The translations under genes were made by a program, and so were the position numbers. This document shows positions 16,914-26,313 of a stretch of 34,718 bases of DNA, piece after piece (the stretch's first letter is position 1; each line of letters opens with the position of its first letter). Under the pieces are notes generated by a model that searched no databases, was not told the DNA's origin, and saw nothing but the letters and a program-made list of their open reading frames with translations. The stretch is from positions 1 to 34,718 of the forward strand of contig JAFGWM010000073.1 in assembly GCA_016937155.1 (NCBI GenBank), in the 5' to 3' direction. The stretch comes from Deltaproteobacteria bacterium. GTDB lineage: Bacteria > Myxococcota_A > Polyangia > HGW-17.

Positions 16914-17636
16914 CTAAAAATATTTTTTAAGATGCTCAAGGGCTCTGTCCAGATCCCCAAAACTGCATATTCTTACATACTGATGACTGCCGAAAACAGG
17001 ACCACTCATTGACCTACCTTCTTCATCCACCATTTCTGTAAAGGTGAAATCCTCAAGCCCCAGAGTTTCATGGTATGTACCAATATAAAATGTCCCTGTG
17101 GCATCTTCATACTGAACACCGTATTTATATCCTGCCAGATAACATCCCTGAAGCCCCTGTTTTACTATGGAAAATGGTATTCCATCCACAAGCCTGAAAT
17201 TGTTCTTCAGTTTTATAAACATCTCATTAGCCACATCTCTTCGTAAAACGGGCTCTTCACGAAGAATCTCGAAATCATTCAACTGCTGCAAAAACTCTTC
17301 TGCAGTGACACCGCCATCAACCCTAAGGTTTGATGCAGCCAGCCACCAGCAGGTTTCCGAATTAAAATGCATATCTTCAGATTCACTTATTATCTGTTCA
17401 ACACCTTCAACAGTGTAGGCGGCGTGAAGGATACTTATAAGATGCTGCTTATCACGGGGAATTAAATCAAGGGCTGCTGCTATTCCTGCATCAAAGCCGG
17501 ATGCCCGATGTCCTATAACCGGAATCCGCCCAAGCATTGAGGCTTCAACATCAATCTCATCTGACCATCCACCCTGCCGGGCAACTCTATACATATTAGA
17601 ACTTACTACCTGTCGAATACTTTCCAATTCAAACAT
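16914..17636 (-). CDS. Hypothetical cytosolic protein
   Basis: 240 aa, not recognised. The ATG has GAGAGG five bases upstream. There is no signal peptide or membrane helix and the composition is that of a soluble globular protein. A first half with Ala/Gly-rich helices (GRIPVIGHRASGFDAGIAAAL, ISILHAAYTVEGVEQII) is followed by WWLAASNLRVDGG and a second half with several strands (GVQYEDATGTFYIGTYHE, SHQYVRICSFGDLDRALEHL). No metal-binding cluster, P-loop or DNA-binding motif is evident. It stands alone, divergent from mfd with 150 bases between starts and convergent with the repeat lipoprotein gene. Normal base use and a good ribosome site support a real gene. Confidence 0.8.
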   Translation of the reverse strand: MFELESIRQVVSSNMYRVARQGGWSDEIDVEASMLGRIPVIGHRASGFDAGIAAALDLIPRDKQHLISILHAAYTVEGVEQIISESEDMHFNSETCWWLAASNLRVDGGVTAEEFLQQLNDFEILREEPVLRRDVANEMFIKLKNNFRLVDGIPFSIVKQGLQGCYLAGYKYGVQYEDATGTFYIGTYHETLGLEDFTFTEMVDEEGRSMSGPVFGSHQYVRICSFGDLDRALEHLKKYF

Positions 17637-17786
17637 ATGCGCCTCTCAGGTATCAACTCGGTTATTTTTCAACTTAACTGTCTTATAGCACTCCAGTCGC
17701 AATTTGTACATACCCCTATGAAATGAAATTTTTAAGCTTCGAACAGGTCTCCTTGACAACATTACATATGGTGTTATTCCCCCTGA

Positions 17787-20700
17787 ATGAAAAATTTTTA
17801 TACTGGTTCCCGGTTTCCACTCACAGGCAATGATAGAAGTATAGTCAACGTTTTTTCCAGTCCCAGTTTTTTAGCCTGGCGGCTGGCATCTGAAATCACC
17901 GACCCTACTGTAGTTATTTTGCCGGATGAGGAAAGTGCCTTTTCTTTTTCGGATTCTCTTGAATTTTTTCTTGGAAAACCCCAAGCCGATAATAAACAGC
18001 ATGTAATAACTATCCCGGATACCCAGGAAAGTGTTTATACAGATATTCTTCCTGATACTCTCACCACTGCGAGAAAAATTGGAACCCTTTCCCATCTTTT
18101 TTTTCAGCAGGAGTATAAATTTCTGATTGGCAGTATAAGTTCTTTTGGAAAAAAGACTATCTCTAAATTACAGATGAATAAACTCAGTGTAATGCTGGCT
18201 GAAGGATTGAACCTTCCTCAGGAAGAACTTTCAGGCATCTGCATAAGTGGAGGGTATGAACATGTCGAAACTGTTGAAGATGAAGGCACTTACTCTATTC
18301 GTGGTCAGGTAGCTGATATTTTTGTTCCTATGTTTCCATATCCATTCAGACTGGTTTATGATGATGAAATTATAGAAAGTATCTACTGGTTTGATCCTGA
18401 AACACAAAAAAGACTTAGAATAGCTGATGTGGATGAAGAAATCTATATTCACCCTGTTACTGAATCAGTACTTTCTGAACCTGAAGGTTTCAGAGAACGT
18501 CTTTTTCATTTAGCTGACAGTCAGATGATTCCAGCAACCAAAACCAAATTTATTCAGGAAAGAGTTGAAGAGCATCAGGATTTCTTTGGAAAACAGGCGC
18601 TTTTACCAATTATTAACAACCAAATGGACTCTCCTCTGAATTTTCTCGAAAATTGCCGGATAATCATAATAGAAGAGGATTTATGCAGACTGAATTACAC
18701 CACCAGATTAAGTTCTGAATACAAAGCGATGGAGGAACGGCTAAAATCAAACGAATTAAGTGTTCCTGTGGACTGGTGGTATCAGGATTCCGAGCATCTT
18801 TTCAACAGCATAAAAAAATATCAGGGGTTCGCCATAAGCTCTGGGGAAACTTCCAGCAACACTTGTATAGAAGTTACTGATCACTTCCAACTATCACTTC
18901 AATTAAAAAACATGAGAGCCAGAGGAGAAAGCACAGGAGAGTTTCTTAAAAACAAACTCAGAGAGCTGGAGAAATCCGGTCAACTCATTGTAATTTCAGT
19001 TTCCACTGAACCACCAGAATCAGTTCTTGTAAAAACGCTGACTGATCACGGCCTTAAATTGAATTTTCTTGAGGAAAACAAGCAAATTGGACAATACCCG
19101 GAGACCTCAGGAATCTACTCAAAACGAGGATATATCAGAAATGGGTTTACCTCTGAAACTCATCATCTGTCACTGTTCACTGAAAGTGAGTTATTCGGTG
19201 AAAAAATTACCAGAAGGAAGAAAAGAAAAAAAGCCATCAATGAACAGTTCAATATTCAGGACATAAAAGATGGGGATTATGTTGTTCATGAATTTCATGG
19301 TATTGGCCTCTATCGCGGACTTTTCAGAATGTCTCCAGGAAATATTGAAGGGGATTACGTATGTATTGAGTATGAATCAGGGGATAAACTTTATCTTCCG
19401 GCACACAGGATATCTACTGTCACCCCATACAGAGGAGGTGAAAAGACTTCTGTAAAACTCGATAAACTGGGGGGTAAAACCTGGGCAAAAACCAGATCCA
19501 AAGCCGCAGAGAAAATAGTTGATCTGGCTGACAAACTTCTGGAAGTGGCAACCGAACGGAATAGTGTAACTGGAATTTCCATGAAAGGAGACAATGAGCT
19601 TTTAAATGAACTCGAAATCACCTTCCCTTGGGAAGAAACTGAAGATCAGATGAAAGCCATAAACTCAGTTCTTAAGGATCTTTCAGAGTCACATCCCATG
19701 GATCGACTAATCTGTGGTGATGTTGGGTTCGGAAAAACCGAGGTTGCTATGAGAGCGGCTTTTGCAGCAGCTACCAGTGGATATCAGGTTGCAGTTCTTG
19801 CTCCTACCACTCTTTTATGTGAACAGCATTACAGAACATTCTCAGAAAGATTTTCTGCCTTCCCCGTAACAATAAGAAAACTCAGTCGTTTCAATTCAAA
19901 AAATGAAAGAAAAAGTGTACTTGATGAATCTGCTAATGGCAAACTGGACATCCTTATTGCAACACATAGACTGCTTTCCCCGGATATTCATTTTAAAAAT
20001 CTTGGCCTGCTTATAGTCGATGAGGAGCAAAAATTTGGAGTTGCTCAGAAAGAGAAACTCCGATTTAATAACACTGCCCTGAATGTTCTGTATCTTAGCG
20101 CAACTCCCATACCGAGAACACTCAATATGGGATTGACCGGTTTGAAGGATATCAGCCTGATTACTACACCACCGAGGGAGAGACAGCCTATAAAAACCAA
20201 TATTGGTGTGATTTCTGGAAATGTTATCACCAGTGCAGTGTTGAAAGAACTCAACCGGGGTGGTCAGGTGTTTTTTGTGACACCAAGGATCAGTTCAACC
20301 CAGTTGACTAAAACTATACATGAATGGGAAGAATACCTGCATGAACTTATCCCAGAGATAAAAACCGGTGTAATCCACGGCAAAATGAAACCATCAGATA
20401 TTGAATCTGTAATGTTTAATTTTCTTGAGGGAAAGATAAATACCCTTGTAAGTACAGGGATTATTGAATCTGGACTTGATATTTCTCGTGCCAACACATT
20501 AATTGTAACTGATGCCCACCTTTTCGGGCTTTCTCAACTTTATCAGTTAAGAGGACGGGTTGGCAGAGGCACTGTAAAAGCTAATGCCTGGTTTCTTGTT
20601 CCTCAGAATATTTCCCTTACGGATAACGCAAGGCTACGCCTGATGGCCTTACAAAGATATTCACATCTTGGAAGTGGGTTCAATCTTGCCAGTGAGGATC

Positions 20701-21281
20701 TTGAAATAAGAGGAAGCGGCGATTTACTCGGGTCGAAACAGAGTGGCACCATTGCAGCAGTCGGATTTAACACTTATATTCAACTGATAGAGGAAGCCAG
20801 GCAGAAGTTATCAGGTCTGAAACCAATTCCAGTAAACGATCCTGATCTGAATCTGGATTTTGATTTTTATATTGATGACAGCTACATAAGTGATCCCACT
20901 GACCGTTTGGTAGTATACAGAACCATGACCAGCTTTGGAAATGAAACTGAACTTGCAGATTATCTTGAAGTACTGCAGGACAGATATGGCGTAATGCCCG
21001 AAGAGATGAAAAACCTTACTGTGGCTATGAGAATGAAAATTCCACTCAGAAGAATAAATGCCGTTGGAATAAATCTTAAAGGAAACAGGTTGATATTGAC
21101 CCTGAATGAGAGTGCCAACATCAACGTTACAACTCTCCTGGAAATTATAAATTCCAGACCGATGTTTTCATTCATGGGTGAAAACAAAATTCTGGTGAAA
21201 CTTTCTACAGATGGAACTGAAAACGGCAGATTTGACGAGATTATATCTGTCTTGCGATCTTTTTCTACATGTGCTAGTTAG
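17787..21281 (+). CDS. mfd: Transcription-repair coupling factor
   Basis: 1164 aa, close to the usual family length. Mfd removes RNA polymerase stalled at DNA damage and recruits the UvrA-containing repair complex. The N-terminal UvrB-like region (about 1-330) is followed by the RNA-polymerase-binding CarD-like domain beginning at DGDYVVHEFHGIGLYRG (from residue 495). Next comes the translocase: Walker A GDVGFGKT (644-651), APTTLLCEQH, DEEQ (745-748), LYLSATPIPRT, STGIIESGLDI and QLYQLRGRVGRG. The C-terminal TRCF domain closes the protein (YIDDSYISDPTDRLVVYR onward). The ribosome site before the ATG is poor. It heads a plus-strand run with three periplasmic chaperone genes, and its partner uvrA is also in this window. 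Confidence 0.97.
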   Translation: MKNFYTGSRFPLTGNDRSIVNVFSSPSFLAWRLASEITDPTVVILPDEESAFSFSDSLEFFLGKPQADNKQHVITIPDTQESVYTDILPDTLTTARKIGTLSHLFFQQEYKFLIGSISSFGKKTISKLQMNKLSVMLAEGLNLPQEELSGICISGGYEHVETVEDEGTYSIRGQVADIFVPMFPYPFRLVYDDEIIESIYWFDPETQKRLRIADVDEEIYIHPVTESVLSEPEGFRERLFHLADSQMIPATKTKFIQERVEEHQDFFGKQALLPIINNQMDSPLNFLENCRIIIIEEDLCRLNYTTRLSSEYKAMEERLKSNELSVPVDWWYQDSEHLFNSIKKYQGFAISSGETSSNTCIEVTDHFQLSLQLKNMRARGESTGEFLKNKLRELEKSGQLIVISVSTEPPESVLVKTLTDHGLKLNFLEENKQIGQYPETSGIYSKRGYIRNGFTSETHHLSLFTESELFGEKITRRKKRKKAINEQFNIQDIKDGDYVVHEFHGIGLYRGLFRMSPGNIEGDYVCIEYESGDKLYLPAHRISTVTPYRGGEKTSVKLDKLGGKTWAKTRSKAAEKIVDLADKLLEVATERNSVTGISMKGDNELLNELEITFPWEETEDQMKAINSVLKDLSESHPMDRLICGDVGFGKTEVAMRAAFAAATSGYQVAVLAPTTLLCEQHYRTFSERFSAFPVTIRKLSRFNSKNERKSVLDESANGKLDILIATHRLLSPDIHFKNLGLLIVDEEQKFGVAQKEKLRFNNTALNVLYLSATPIPRTLNMGLTGLKDISLITTPPRERQPIKTNIGVISGNVITSAVLKELNRGGQVFFVTPRISSTQLTKTIHEWEEYLHELIPEIKTGVIHGKMKPSDIESVMFNFLEGKINTLVSTGIIESGLDISRANTLIVTDAHLFGLSQLYQLRGRVGRGTVKANAWFLVPQNISLTDNARLRLMALQRYSHLGSGFNLASEDLEIRGSGDLLGSKQSGTIAAVGFNTYIQLIEEARQKLSGLKPIPVNDPDLNLDFDFYIDDSYISDPTDRLVVYRTMTSFGNETELADYLEVLQDRYGVMPEEMKNLTVAMRMKIPLRRINAVGINLKGNRLILTLNESANINVTTLLEIINSRPMFSFMGENKILVKLSTDGTENGRFDEIISVLRSFSTCAS

Positions 21282-21327
21282 TGCGCTTATAAGGCATATT
21301 ATTTTGTGTCCGAAAAGGAGTTTTTTC

Positions 21328-22596
21328 ATGTCAACAAGAATAACCAGAACTGGTATTTTACTGATTGCAGCAGTGATTATCACCGCCTGCAGCCCCAAAA
21401 AGGAAGCACCCTCATTTTATGTTGAACCTACCGCTGAACAGGAAAAAGCTAAATTAGTCAAAGGCGAAGCCTACCGTGGTAAAGATGGTAAACTTTATAT
21501 GCCCGTAAAGACAGGTCAGGCTGCTCCAAAACCAGCAGCAGGTCAGGCTGAAAACAAAAAAAATGGAAAGCCTTTCCAGGCAGTGGACGGCAAAAACTAC
21601 TACTTTGTGGACAAGGCCCATTCTGAACTGGGTATTAAATCCACCGCAAAAACTTCAGTTGCAAAAAAAAACCCGGTTAAGCCTGCGGGGCTTACTCCCG
21701 AACAAAGAGCCCAGGTAATAGCAGAAGTTGACGGTGAAAAAATAACTGTTGGAGAACTTTTCGACAAAATCAACAGCCGTCCCCCTGCATGGAGAAGAAT
21801 GTTTGCGACAAATGATAAAAAAGAGGCTTTTCTGGAGAACAACATTATTAATGAAATCCTTCTTTACAAAGCAGCATCCAAGGCCGGCCTTGATAAGGAT
21901 CCCACCGTTGATGAAGCCAGAAAGAAAAGAATGGTTGATATTCTCAGAAGAGAAAAATTTTCAGAACTCAAAAAGAATATCAAGGTTGAAGAAGCTGATC
22001 TTAAGAAATTTTACGATGAAAACATTGCCCAGTTTAAACAGCCTGAAGGAATCATTGGAGCCCACATTCTTGTGAAAACTGAAAAAGAGGCTCAGGATAT
22101 ATACAAACAGCTGGTTGAAATTGAAAAGAAGAATGATCCTAAAAAAGGAAAGATATGGAGAGAACTGGTTAAAAAGCATTCCCTTGATCTCGCATCAAAG
22201 GATAAAGGCGGCCTTCTTGGTGACAAAAAAACCAGAGTTATTATAAAAGACGACAAAAATCATGATAAAGCCATTGTTGATGGAGTATGGGCCATCAAAG
22301 AAAACGGTTTTGTTGGCGCCCCGGTAAAAACAGCAAAAGGCTGGCATGTACTGAAAAGATATAACAAAAGAAAAGCGCTTAACATCGATTATGGAATGGC
22401 AAAAAAAAGACTTCGCAGACTTGTGGAACGACAGAAAGTAACTGAAGCTTTCACCAAGTGGATGGAAGGTCTGAGAAAAAAATATAATGCCAAAATAATT
22501 GAGGAGAATTTCAAGCTGGTTACTGTCAATCTTGAGATTCCTAAAAAAGAAACTGAAGCAGTGGCAGCTCCTGCTGATAATAAAGAAAAGAAATAA
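21328..22596 (+). CDS. PrsA/SurA-like parvulin peptidyl-prolyl isomerase lipoprotein
   Basis: 422 aa. The start at 21328 follows AAGGAG by seven bases and gives a lipoprotein signal ending IITAC (Cys 21); the longer frame overlaps mfd. A Lys/Ala/Pro-rich linker (about 25-120) leads to a SurA/PrsA-type N-terminal chaperone domain (AEVDGEKITVGELFDKINS onward), then a parvulin domain with GAHILVK (H246), KHSLDLASKDKGGLLG (about 283-298) and GWHVLK (H340). The two His-bearing motifs and GGLLG are those expected of an active PpiC domain. A charged C-terminal helix follows and the protein ends Lys-rich. It should assist folding of exported proteins at the membrane, and is the first of three related genes. 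Confidence 0.9.
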   Translation: MSTRITRTGILLIAAVIITACSPKKEAPSFYVEPTAEQEKAKLVKGEAYRGKDGKLYMPVKTGQAAPKPAAGQAENKKNGKPFQAVDGKNYYFVDKAHSELGIKSTAKTSVAKKNPVKPAGLTPEQRAQVIAEVDGEKITVGELFDKINSRPPAWRRMFATNDKKEAFLENNIINEILLYKAASKAGLDKDPTVDEARKKRMVDILRREKFSELKKNIKVEEADLKKFYDENIAQFKQPEGIIGAHILVKTEKEAQDIYKQLVEIEKKNDPKKGKIWRELVKKHSLDLASKDKGGLLGDKKTRVIIKDDKNHDKAIVDGVWAIKENGFVGAPVKTAKGWHVLKRYNKRKALNIDYGMAKKRLRRLVERQKVTEAFTKWMEGLRKKYNAKIIEENFKLVTVNLEIPKKETEAVAAPADNKEKK

Positions 22597-22617
22597 GAAA
22601 GATATAAAGGTGTAATT

Positions 22618-23682
22618 ATGAAAAATACGGTTAAATATATCGTCACTGCAGTACTTTCAATTTCAGTTCTTACGGGCCTCTCTGTGATGGTTGGCCATGC
22701 GGAAACTGCAAACAAAAAACCAGTGCCAGCAGTCACCGGTGATAAAGCAAAACCTGTTGCCACAATAGGAACAAATATCATTACTGTTTCAGATGTTGAA
22801 AATAAAATAAATGCACAAATTCCATTCATCAGAAAACGATTTGCGCAGGATGCCGAAAAGAAAAAATTCATAGAGTCTCTGATTGATCAGGAAGTACTTG
22901 CTCTTGAAGCGGCTGCAATGGGCATTGACAAGAAAAAAGAAGTAATTGACTCACTGAAACGTGTCATGATCCACAGACAGCGTCAGATTATTCTGGAATC
23001 CAGGGTTAAAATCACAGACATCACTGATGAAGAAGTTAAGAATTATTACGATAAGCATATAACCGAGTTCAAACGACCTGAAAGAAGACGGGCTGCAGTA
23101 ATATACTTCAAGGATGAAGCTGCTGCCAAACCCGTAATTGATGAACTCAAAAAAAATAAAAACGATCTTCGCAGTTTCCAGGCCCTTGTTAAGAAACATT
23201 CAATTGACGCTGATTCTAAAAAACGCGGTGGACTACTGCCTCTTTTTGATCAGGAATCGAAAGCAGTGGATGCAGAACTGGTGAAAGCAACTTTTGCAAT
23301 TGCAAAAACAGGGGATCTTAGTTCTCTTGTCAAAACTGCAAAGGGTCAGGCTCTTATCAGACTCTCCGGAATCAGTCCAAAACTCGAAAAAGACGTCAAA
23401 GAGGTTTCAGATCTTATTAAGAAACGTATTCTTAAAGAGAAACAGCAAAAAGCTTACGCCGAGTATCTGGCTGAACTCAAGAAGAGCAGTACCGTAAAAG
23501 TCTATAAAGAAAAATTTGATATGGTAAAAATCGACACTTCGAGAAAAAGTCCCCTTGGGAAGGATTTTCATAAACCGGGAAAAAGAAACTTCAGAGTTCC
23601 TGGGAAACAGGGACAAGGCAGGGGTCGAAAACACATAATGGGAATGCCACATGGCAAAAAACATGGAAACCACAATCACTAA
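22618..23682 (+). CDS. SurA-like periplasmic chaperone with His-rich tail
   Basis: 354 aa. AAAGGTG lies five bases before the ATG, 21 bases after the previous stop. The signal peptide cleaves after GHAE-like residues near 28. A SurA-type N-domain (ATIGTNIITVSDVENKIN, about 48-65, then helices) precedes a parvulin-like region: the usual HILV is AAVIYFK (159-165), the KHSID...KRGGLLP block is kept, and GYHII is replaced by GQALIRL (243-249). Both conserved His positions are missing, so isomerase activity is doubtful and a chaperone role more likely. The C-terminal 16 residues contain five His (HIMGMPHGKKHGNHNH), a possible metal-binding tail. Confidence 0.87.
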   Translation: MKNTVKYIVTAVLSISVLTGLSVMVGHAETANKKPVPAVTGDKAKPVATIGTNIITVSDVENKINAQIPFIRKRFAQDAEKKKFIESLIDQEVLALEAAAMGIDKKKEVIDSLKRVMIHRQRQIILESRVKITDITDEEVKNYYDKHITEFKRPERRRAAVIYFKDEAAAKPVIDELKKNKNDLRSFQALVKKHSIDADSKKRGGLLPLFDQESKAVDAELVKATFAIAKTGDLSSLVKTAKGQALIRLSGISPKLEKDVKEVSDLIKKRILKEKQQKAYAEYLAELKKSSTVKVYKEKFDMVKIDTSRKSPLGKDFHKPGKRNFRVPGKQGQGRGRKHIMGMPHGKKHGNHNH

Positions 23683-23733
23683 TTCTTTCCATTACTATTT
23701 CTAAGTGCTATTAGATACCTGCAGGAGGACCTG

Positions 23734-24684
23734 ATGAAGTATCTGTTTATTTTAATGCTTTTAGCCCCCAAACCTGTACTGGTTGAAGGTGTTGCAGCTG
23801 TTGTAGGAAAGAAAATAATTCTGGTTTCCGAGATTAAGGAAAAACTTGCACTTCAGAAAAACCAGATCTGCAGTATTGCTGATAAAAAAGCACAAAAAAG
23901 TACGATTGACGCTTTGTGGAAAAGTGCTCTTGAGGAAGAAATAAGTCAGGTTTTAATGCAAATTGAGGGGCAGAGCCATAACATTTACATCGGCTCTGAA
24001 CAGATTGACAGAGCTATCAGATTGATTCTGCAACAGAATAAGTTTACAAGTGTTGAACAACTGAAAGCAAAATTGGCTGAAAAAAACTACCCGTTTCTTC
24101 TCTGGAGAAAAGATGTGAAGAGACACCTTCTGATGACTGAACTTGCATCTAATCTTGTTTATACGAAAGTACACATTGATGATGAAGCAGTAAAAAGTTT
24201 TTACAGACAAAAGGTCAGGGAAGCCAATGCAGAAGCAAAAGTCAAGGTTATGGAAATTCGGATTCCTTCCTCCAGATATATAAAACTTAAGGAACAGATA
24301 AAAAAAGATCTTTCATCTGGAAATGATTTTTCTATCATAATGGAAAAATACAAAAAACTTGGATTTGTGGCAGCTGTTCGTGAAAATGTAAGTCCTGGAT
24401 ACTTTCCACCTGTTGTAGATCAGTTACTCTTCAAAACAAAATCACTGAAAGCAGGCTCAATTGCCGGCCCTGTTCTGACAGAGGAATCTGCTTATATTAT
24501 TAAAATAATAGAAAAAAATGAAAGTGGTTTTGTGAGTTTCAAGAATGTCAAAGCAAAACTGAAGAGAGAACTCACAGCACGGATGAAAAGAAAAAAAATG
24601 AATGAATGGGTTAAATCACTAAGAACAAAACATCTGGTGGATATCAGAATAAGTTCGCCACCTGTATCCTTAATCTGTAAATGA
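23734..24684 (+). CDS. SurA-like periplasmic chaperone
   Basis: 316 aa. AGGAGG lies five bases before the ATG. A short signal peptide (MKYLFILMLLAPKPVLVEG) is directly followed by the SurA start AAVVGKKIILVSEIKEKL, as in SurA where the mature protein begins with this strand and helix. The N-domain continues through WKSALEEEISQVLMQIEGQ and FTSVEQLKAKL. The parvulin-like part (about 165-285) begins KVKVMEIRIP, without the HILV His, and has LLFKTKSLKAGSIAGPVLTEESAYIIKI in place of the GyHii ending, so it looks catalytically silent. It may escort outer-membrane proteins to the Bam machinery. A surA symbol is not assigned because three similar genes lie side by side. Confidence 0.87.
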   Translation: MKYLFILMLLAPKPVLVEGVAAVVGKKIILVSEIKEKLALQKNQICSIADKKAQKSTIDALWKSALEEEISQVLMQIEGQSHNIYIGSEQIDRAIRLILQQNKFTSVEQLKAKLAEKNYPFLLWRKDVKRHLLMTELASNLVYTKVHIDDEAVKSFYRQKVREANAEAKVKVMEIRIPSSRYIKLKEQIKKDLSSGNDFSIIMEKYKKLGFVAAVRENVSPGYFPPVVDQLLFKTKSLKAGSIAGPVLTEESAYIIKIIEKNESGFVSFKNVKAKLKRELTARMKRKKMNEWVKSLRTKHLVDIRISSPPVSLICK

Positions 24685-24698
24685 TGCGTATACTCTTA

Positions 24699-24726
24699 TT
24701 GCCAACAAAAAAAGAATAACTATAAT
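24699..24726 (+). promoter_or_regulatory. Sigma-70 promoter of the Bax-inhibitor-1-like gene
   Basis: TTGCCA (24699-24704, 5 of 6 to TTGACA) is followed after 16 bases by a perfect TATAAT (24721-24726). The predicted start near 24733 leaves a leader of about 31 bases with AAAGGAG at 24748-24754. This separates the folding-factor run from the next transcription unit. Confidence 0.6.
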
Positions 24727-24763
24727 AAGTTTCAACGGGGTAATTCGAAAGGAGTACTAAAAC

Positions 24764-25447
24764 ATGGCTTATGCTAAATTTGAAAAAGTAACTAACTCAG
24801 TGGCAAGATCAAGTGGAGAAACCAAAGCTGCTTTTATTGCAAAGGTTTATCAACTTCTTTTTGCAAATATCATGGCTGCAATAATTTTTGGATTTATTGC
24901 ATACTTCACAATGCCCATTTCCAGAGGCCTGTTTTATGGCTTCAGTTTTGGAGCTCTGGGTATACTGCTTCTCGCACCATTTGTTGCTAAAACACAGGGT
25001 GCCAATCTTGTAATGTTCTTCATTTATGCACTACTGGAAGGTGGCGTTCTTGGAATTGCAGCAAAAATTTATGCAGCAGCCGGATTAAGTTACATATTCC
25101 TTCAGGCCGCTATTTTAACCACACTTGTATTTGGTGGACTTACAGCATATGCACACATTTCCAAAAAGGATTTCAGTTTCCTGGGCGGTTTCCTTTTTGT
25201 AGCTGTTTTATTGCTTTTCGGCGCTGGAATAATGTCCATCTTCTTCAAAAGTTATCTGTTCCACCTGATAGTATCAAGTGCGGGTGTTGCAATTTTCTCT
25301 CTGTACATACTTTTTGATACATCCAGAATTATTCATCGTTCAGAGGAGGGTGAAGAAGTCTTCGCCGCGTGGATGCTGTTTATTGATGTAGTGGGACTTT
25401 TCTGGTACATACTCTGGCTACTCACAATACTCAGCGGTGATAACTAG
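24764..25447 (+). CDS. Bax inhibitor-1 / YccA family membrane protein
   Basis: 227 aa with seven predicted membrane helices after a 28-residue polar N-terminus. Family features are visible: FIAKVYQLLFANIMAAI in the first helix, ALLEGGVLG (about 86-94), FLQAAILTTLVFGGLTAYA (about 112-130) and the C-terminal SLYILFDTSRIIHR (about 179-192), where the Asp is the conserved pH-sensing/ion-path residue of the family. The last helix ends WYILWLLTILSGDN. Bacterial relatives such as YccA and BsYetJ interact with FtsH or leak calcium; which applies here is unknown. It has its own promoter and a strong AAAGGAG site, and the OmpA lipoprotein gene follows after 48 bases. Confidence 0.92.
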   Translation: MAYAKFEKVTNSVARSSGETKAAFIAKVYQLLFANIMAAIIFGFIAYFTMPISRGLFYGFSFGALGILLLAPFVAKTQGANLVMFFIYALLEGGVLGIAAKIYAAAGLSYIFLQAAILTTLVFGGLTAYAHISKKDFSFLGGFLFVAVLLLFGAGIMSIFFKSYLFHLIVSSAGVAIFSLYILFDTSRIIHRSEEGEEVFAAWMLFIDVVGLFWYILWLLTILSGDN

Positions 25448-25495
25448 ACCTCCACGCTCATCTTTGGATACATCTCTCCCAACAAGGAGTATTAA

Positions 25496-26296
25496 ATGAG
25501 AATTTTATTTGTAATAGCCATGGGTTCGGTGTTTTTGAGCGGTTCCTGCGTAACGAAATCAAAATACACCACTCAAGTTGAAAAATACAAGCAGTTGAAA
25601 ATGAATTACTCTTCTCTTGAGCAGGAAAAAGAGGGTATTCGGAAAAAACTAGACCTGAAAACAGCTGAACTGAAAAGGCTTTTAAAACAGTACAACGAGG
25701 TTACAGCAAGTATCAAGACGGTTAAATCAAAATTAAAAGGTGCTAAAGGACTAGCAGGAGAACTGGAAAATAAACTTAAAGCAACCAAACTTGAGCTTGA
25801 AGAACTTCGAAAAGCCCGTGAAGAAGCTGAAGAACGTGCCCAGACACTTAAAAAGCTTACGGAACAGTTCAAGTCTCTAATAAAAGCAGGAAACCTTGAA
25901 GTCATCAATCGTAACGGACGACTTATTATCAAACTGAAAGCCGCTGTTCTTTTTTCCCCAGGTCAGGTTAAGGTCAAATCTGAGGGGAAAAAAGCCCTCA
26001 AGGATATCGCTGTTTTCCTGGCCCGCATAAAGGGAAAACATTTCCAGGTTGCCGGTCATACTGATAATGACCCCATTAAAAAAAGTCGCTACAAGGATAA
26101 CTGGCTGCTCAGTTCTTATCGAGCTGTAAATGTTGTCAGAACCCTCGAAGAGGCAGGCGTTCCTGGTAAAATGCTAAGTGCTGCAGGTTATAGCGAATAC
26201 CAGCAGCTTAAACCGAATGACAGCGATGAAAATAAAAAGTTCAACAGACGAATTGAAATCCAGATCATTCCTGAAATTCCATCTTTCATGCAATAG
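25496..26296 (+). CDS. OmpA-family lipoprotein with coiled coil
   Basis: 266 aa. AAGGAG lies six bases before the ATG. The signal ends LSGSC with lipidated Cys 18. Residues 25-128 form a long charged coiled coil ([20 protein letters not shown] through [20 protein letters not shown]). An OmpA C-terminal domain follows (about 135-260): [64 protein letters not shown] and NRRIEI, with the Asp and Arg used to hold diaminopimelate of peptidoglycan. The protein would tie the outer membrane to the cell wall, with the coiled coil as spacer or oligomerisation part. It resembles Pal-like proteins but is longer. dnaJ starts 17 bases downstream. Confidence 0.92.
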   Translation: MRILFVIAMGSVFLSGSCVTKSKYTTQVEKYKQLKMNYSSLEQEKEGIRKKLDLKTAELKRLLKQYNEVTASIKTVKSKLKGAKGLAGELENKLKATKLELEELRKAREEAEERAQTLKKLTEQFKSLIKAGNLEVINRNGRLIIKLKAAVLFSPGQVKVKSEGKKALKDIAVFLARIKGKHFQVAGHTDNDPIKKSRYKDNWLLSSYRAVNVVRTLEEAGVPGKMLSAAGYSEYQQLKPNDSDENKKFNRRIEIQIIPEIPSFMQ

Positions 26297-26313
26297 GTCA
26301 ACCGGGGAATATC

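Noticed and set aside
17753-17781. Perfect TTGACA upstream of mfd as a promoter
   Set aside because: No acceptable -10 lies 15-19 bases downstream (17 bases gives ATTCCC), and the start would fall almost at the ATG. It may still be a -35 for an unusual promoter.
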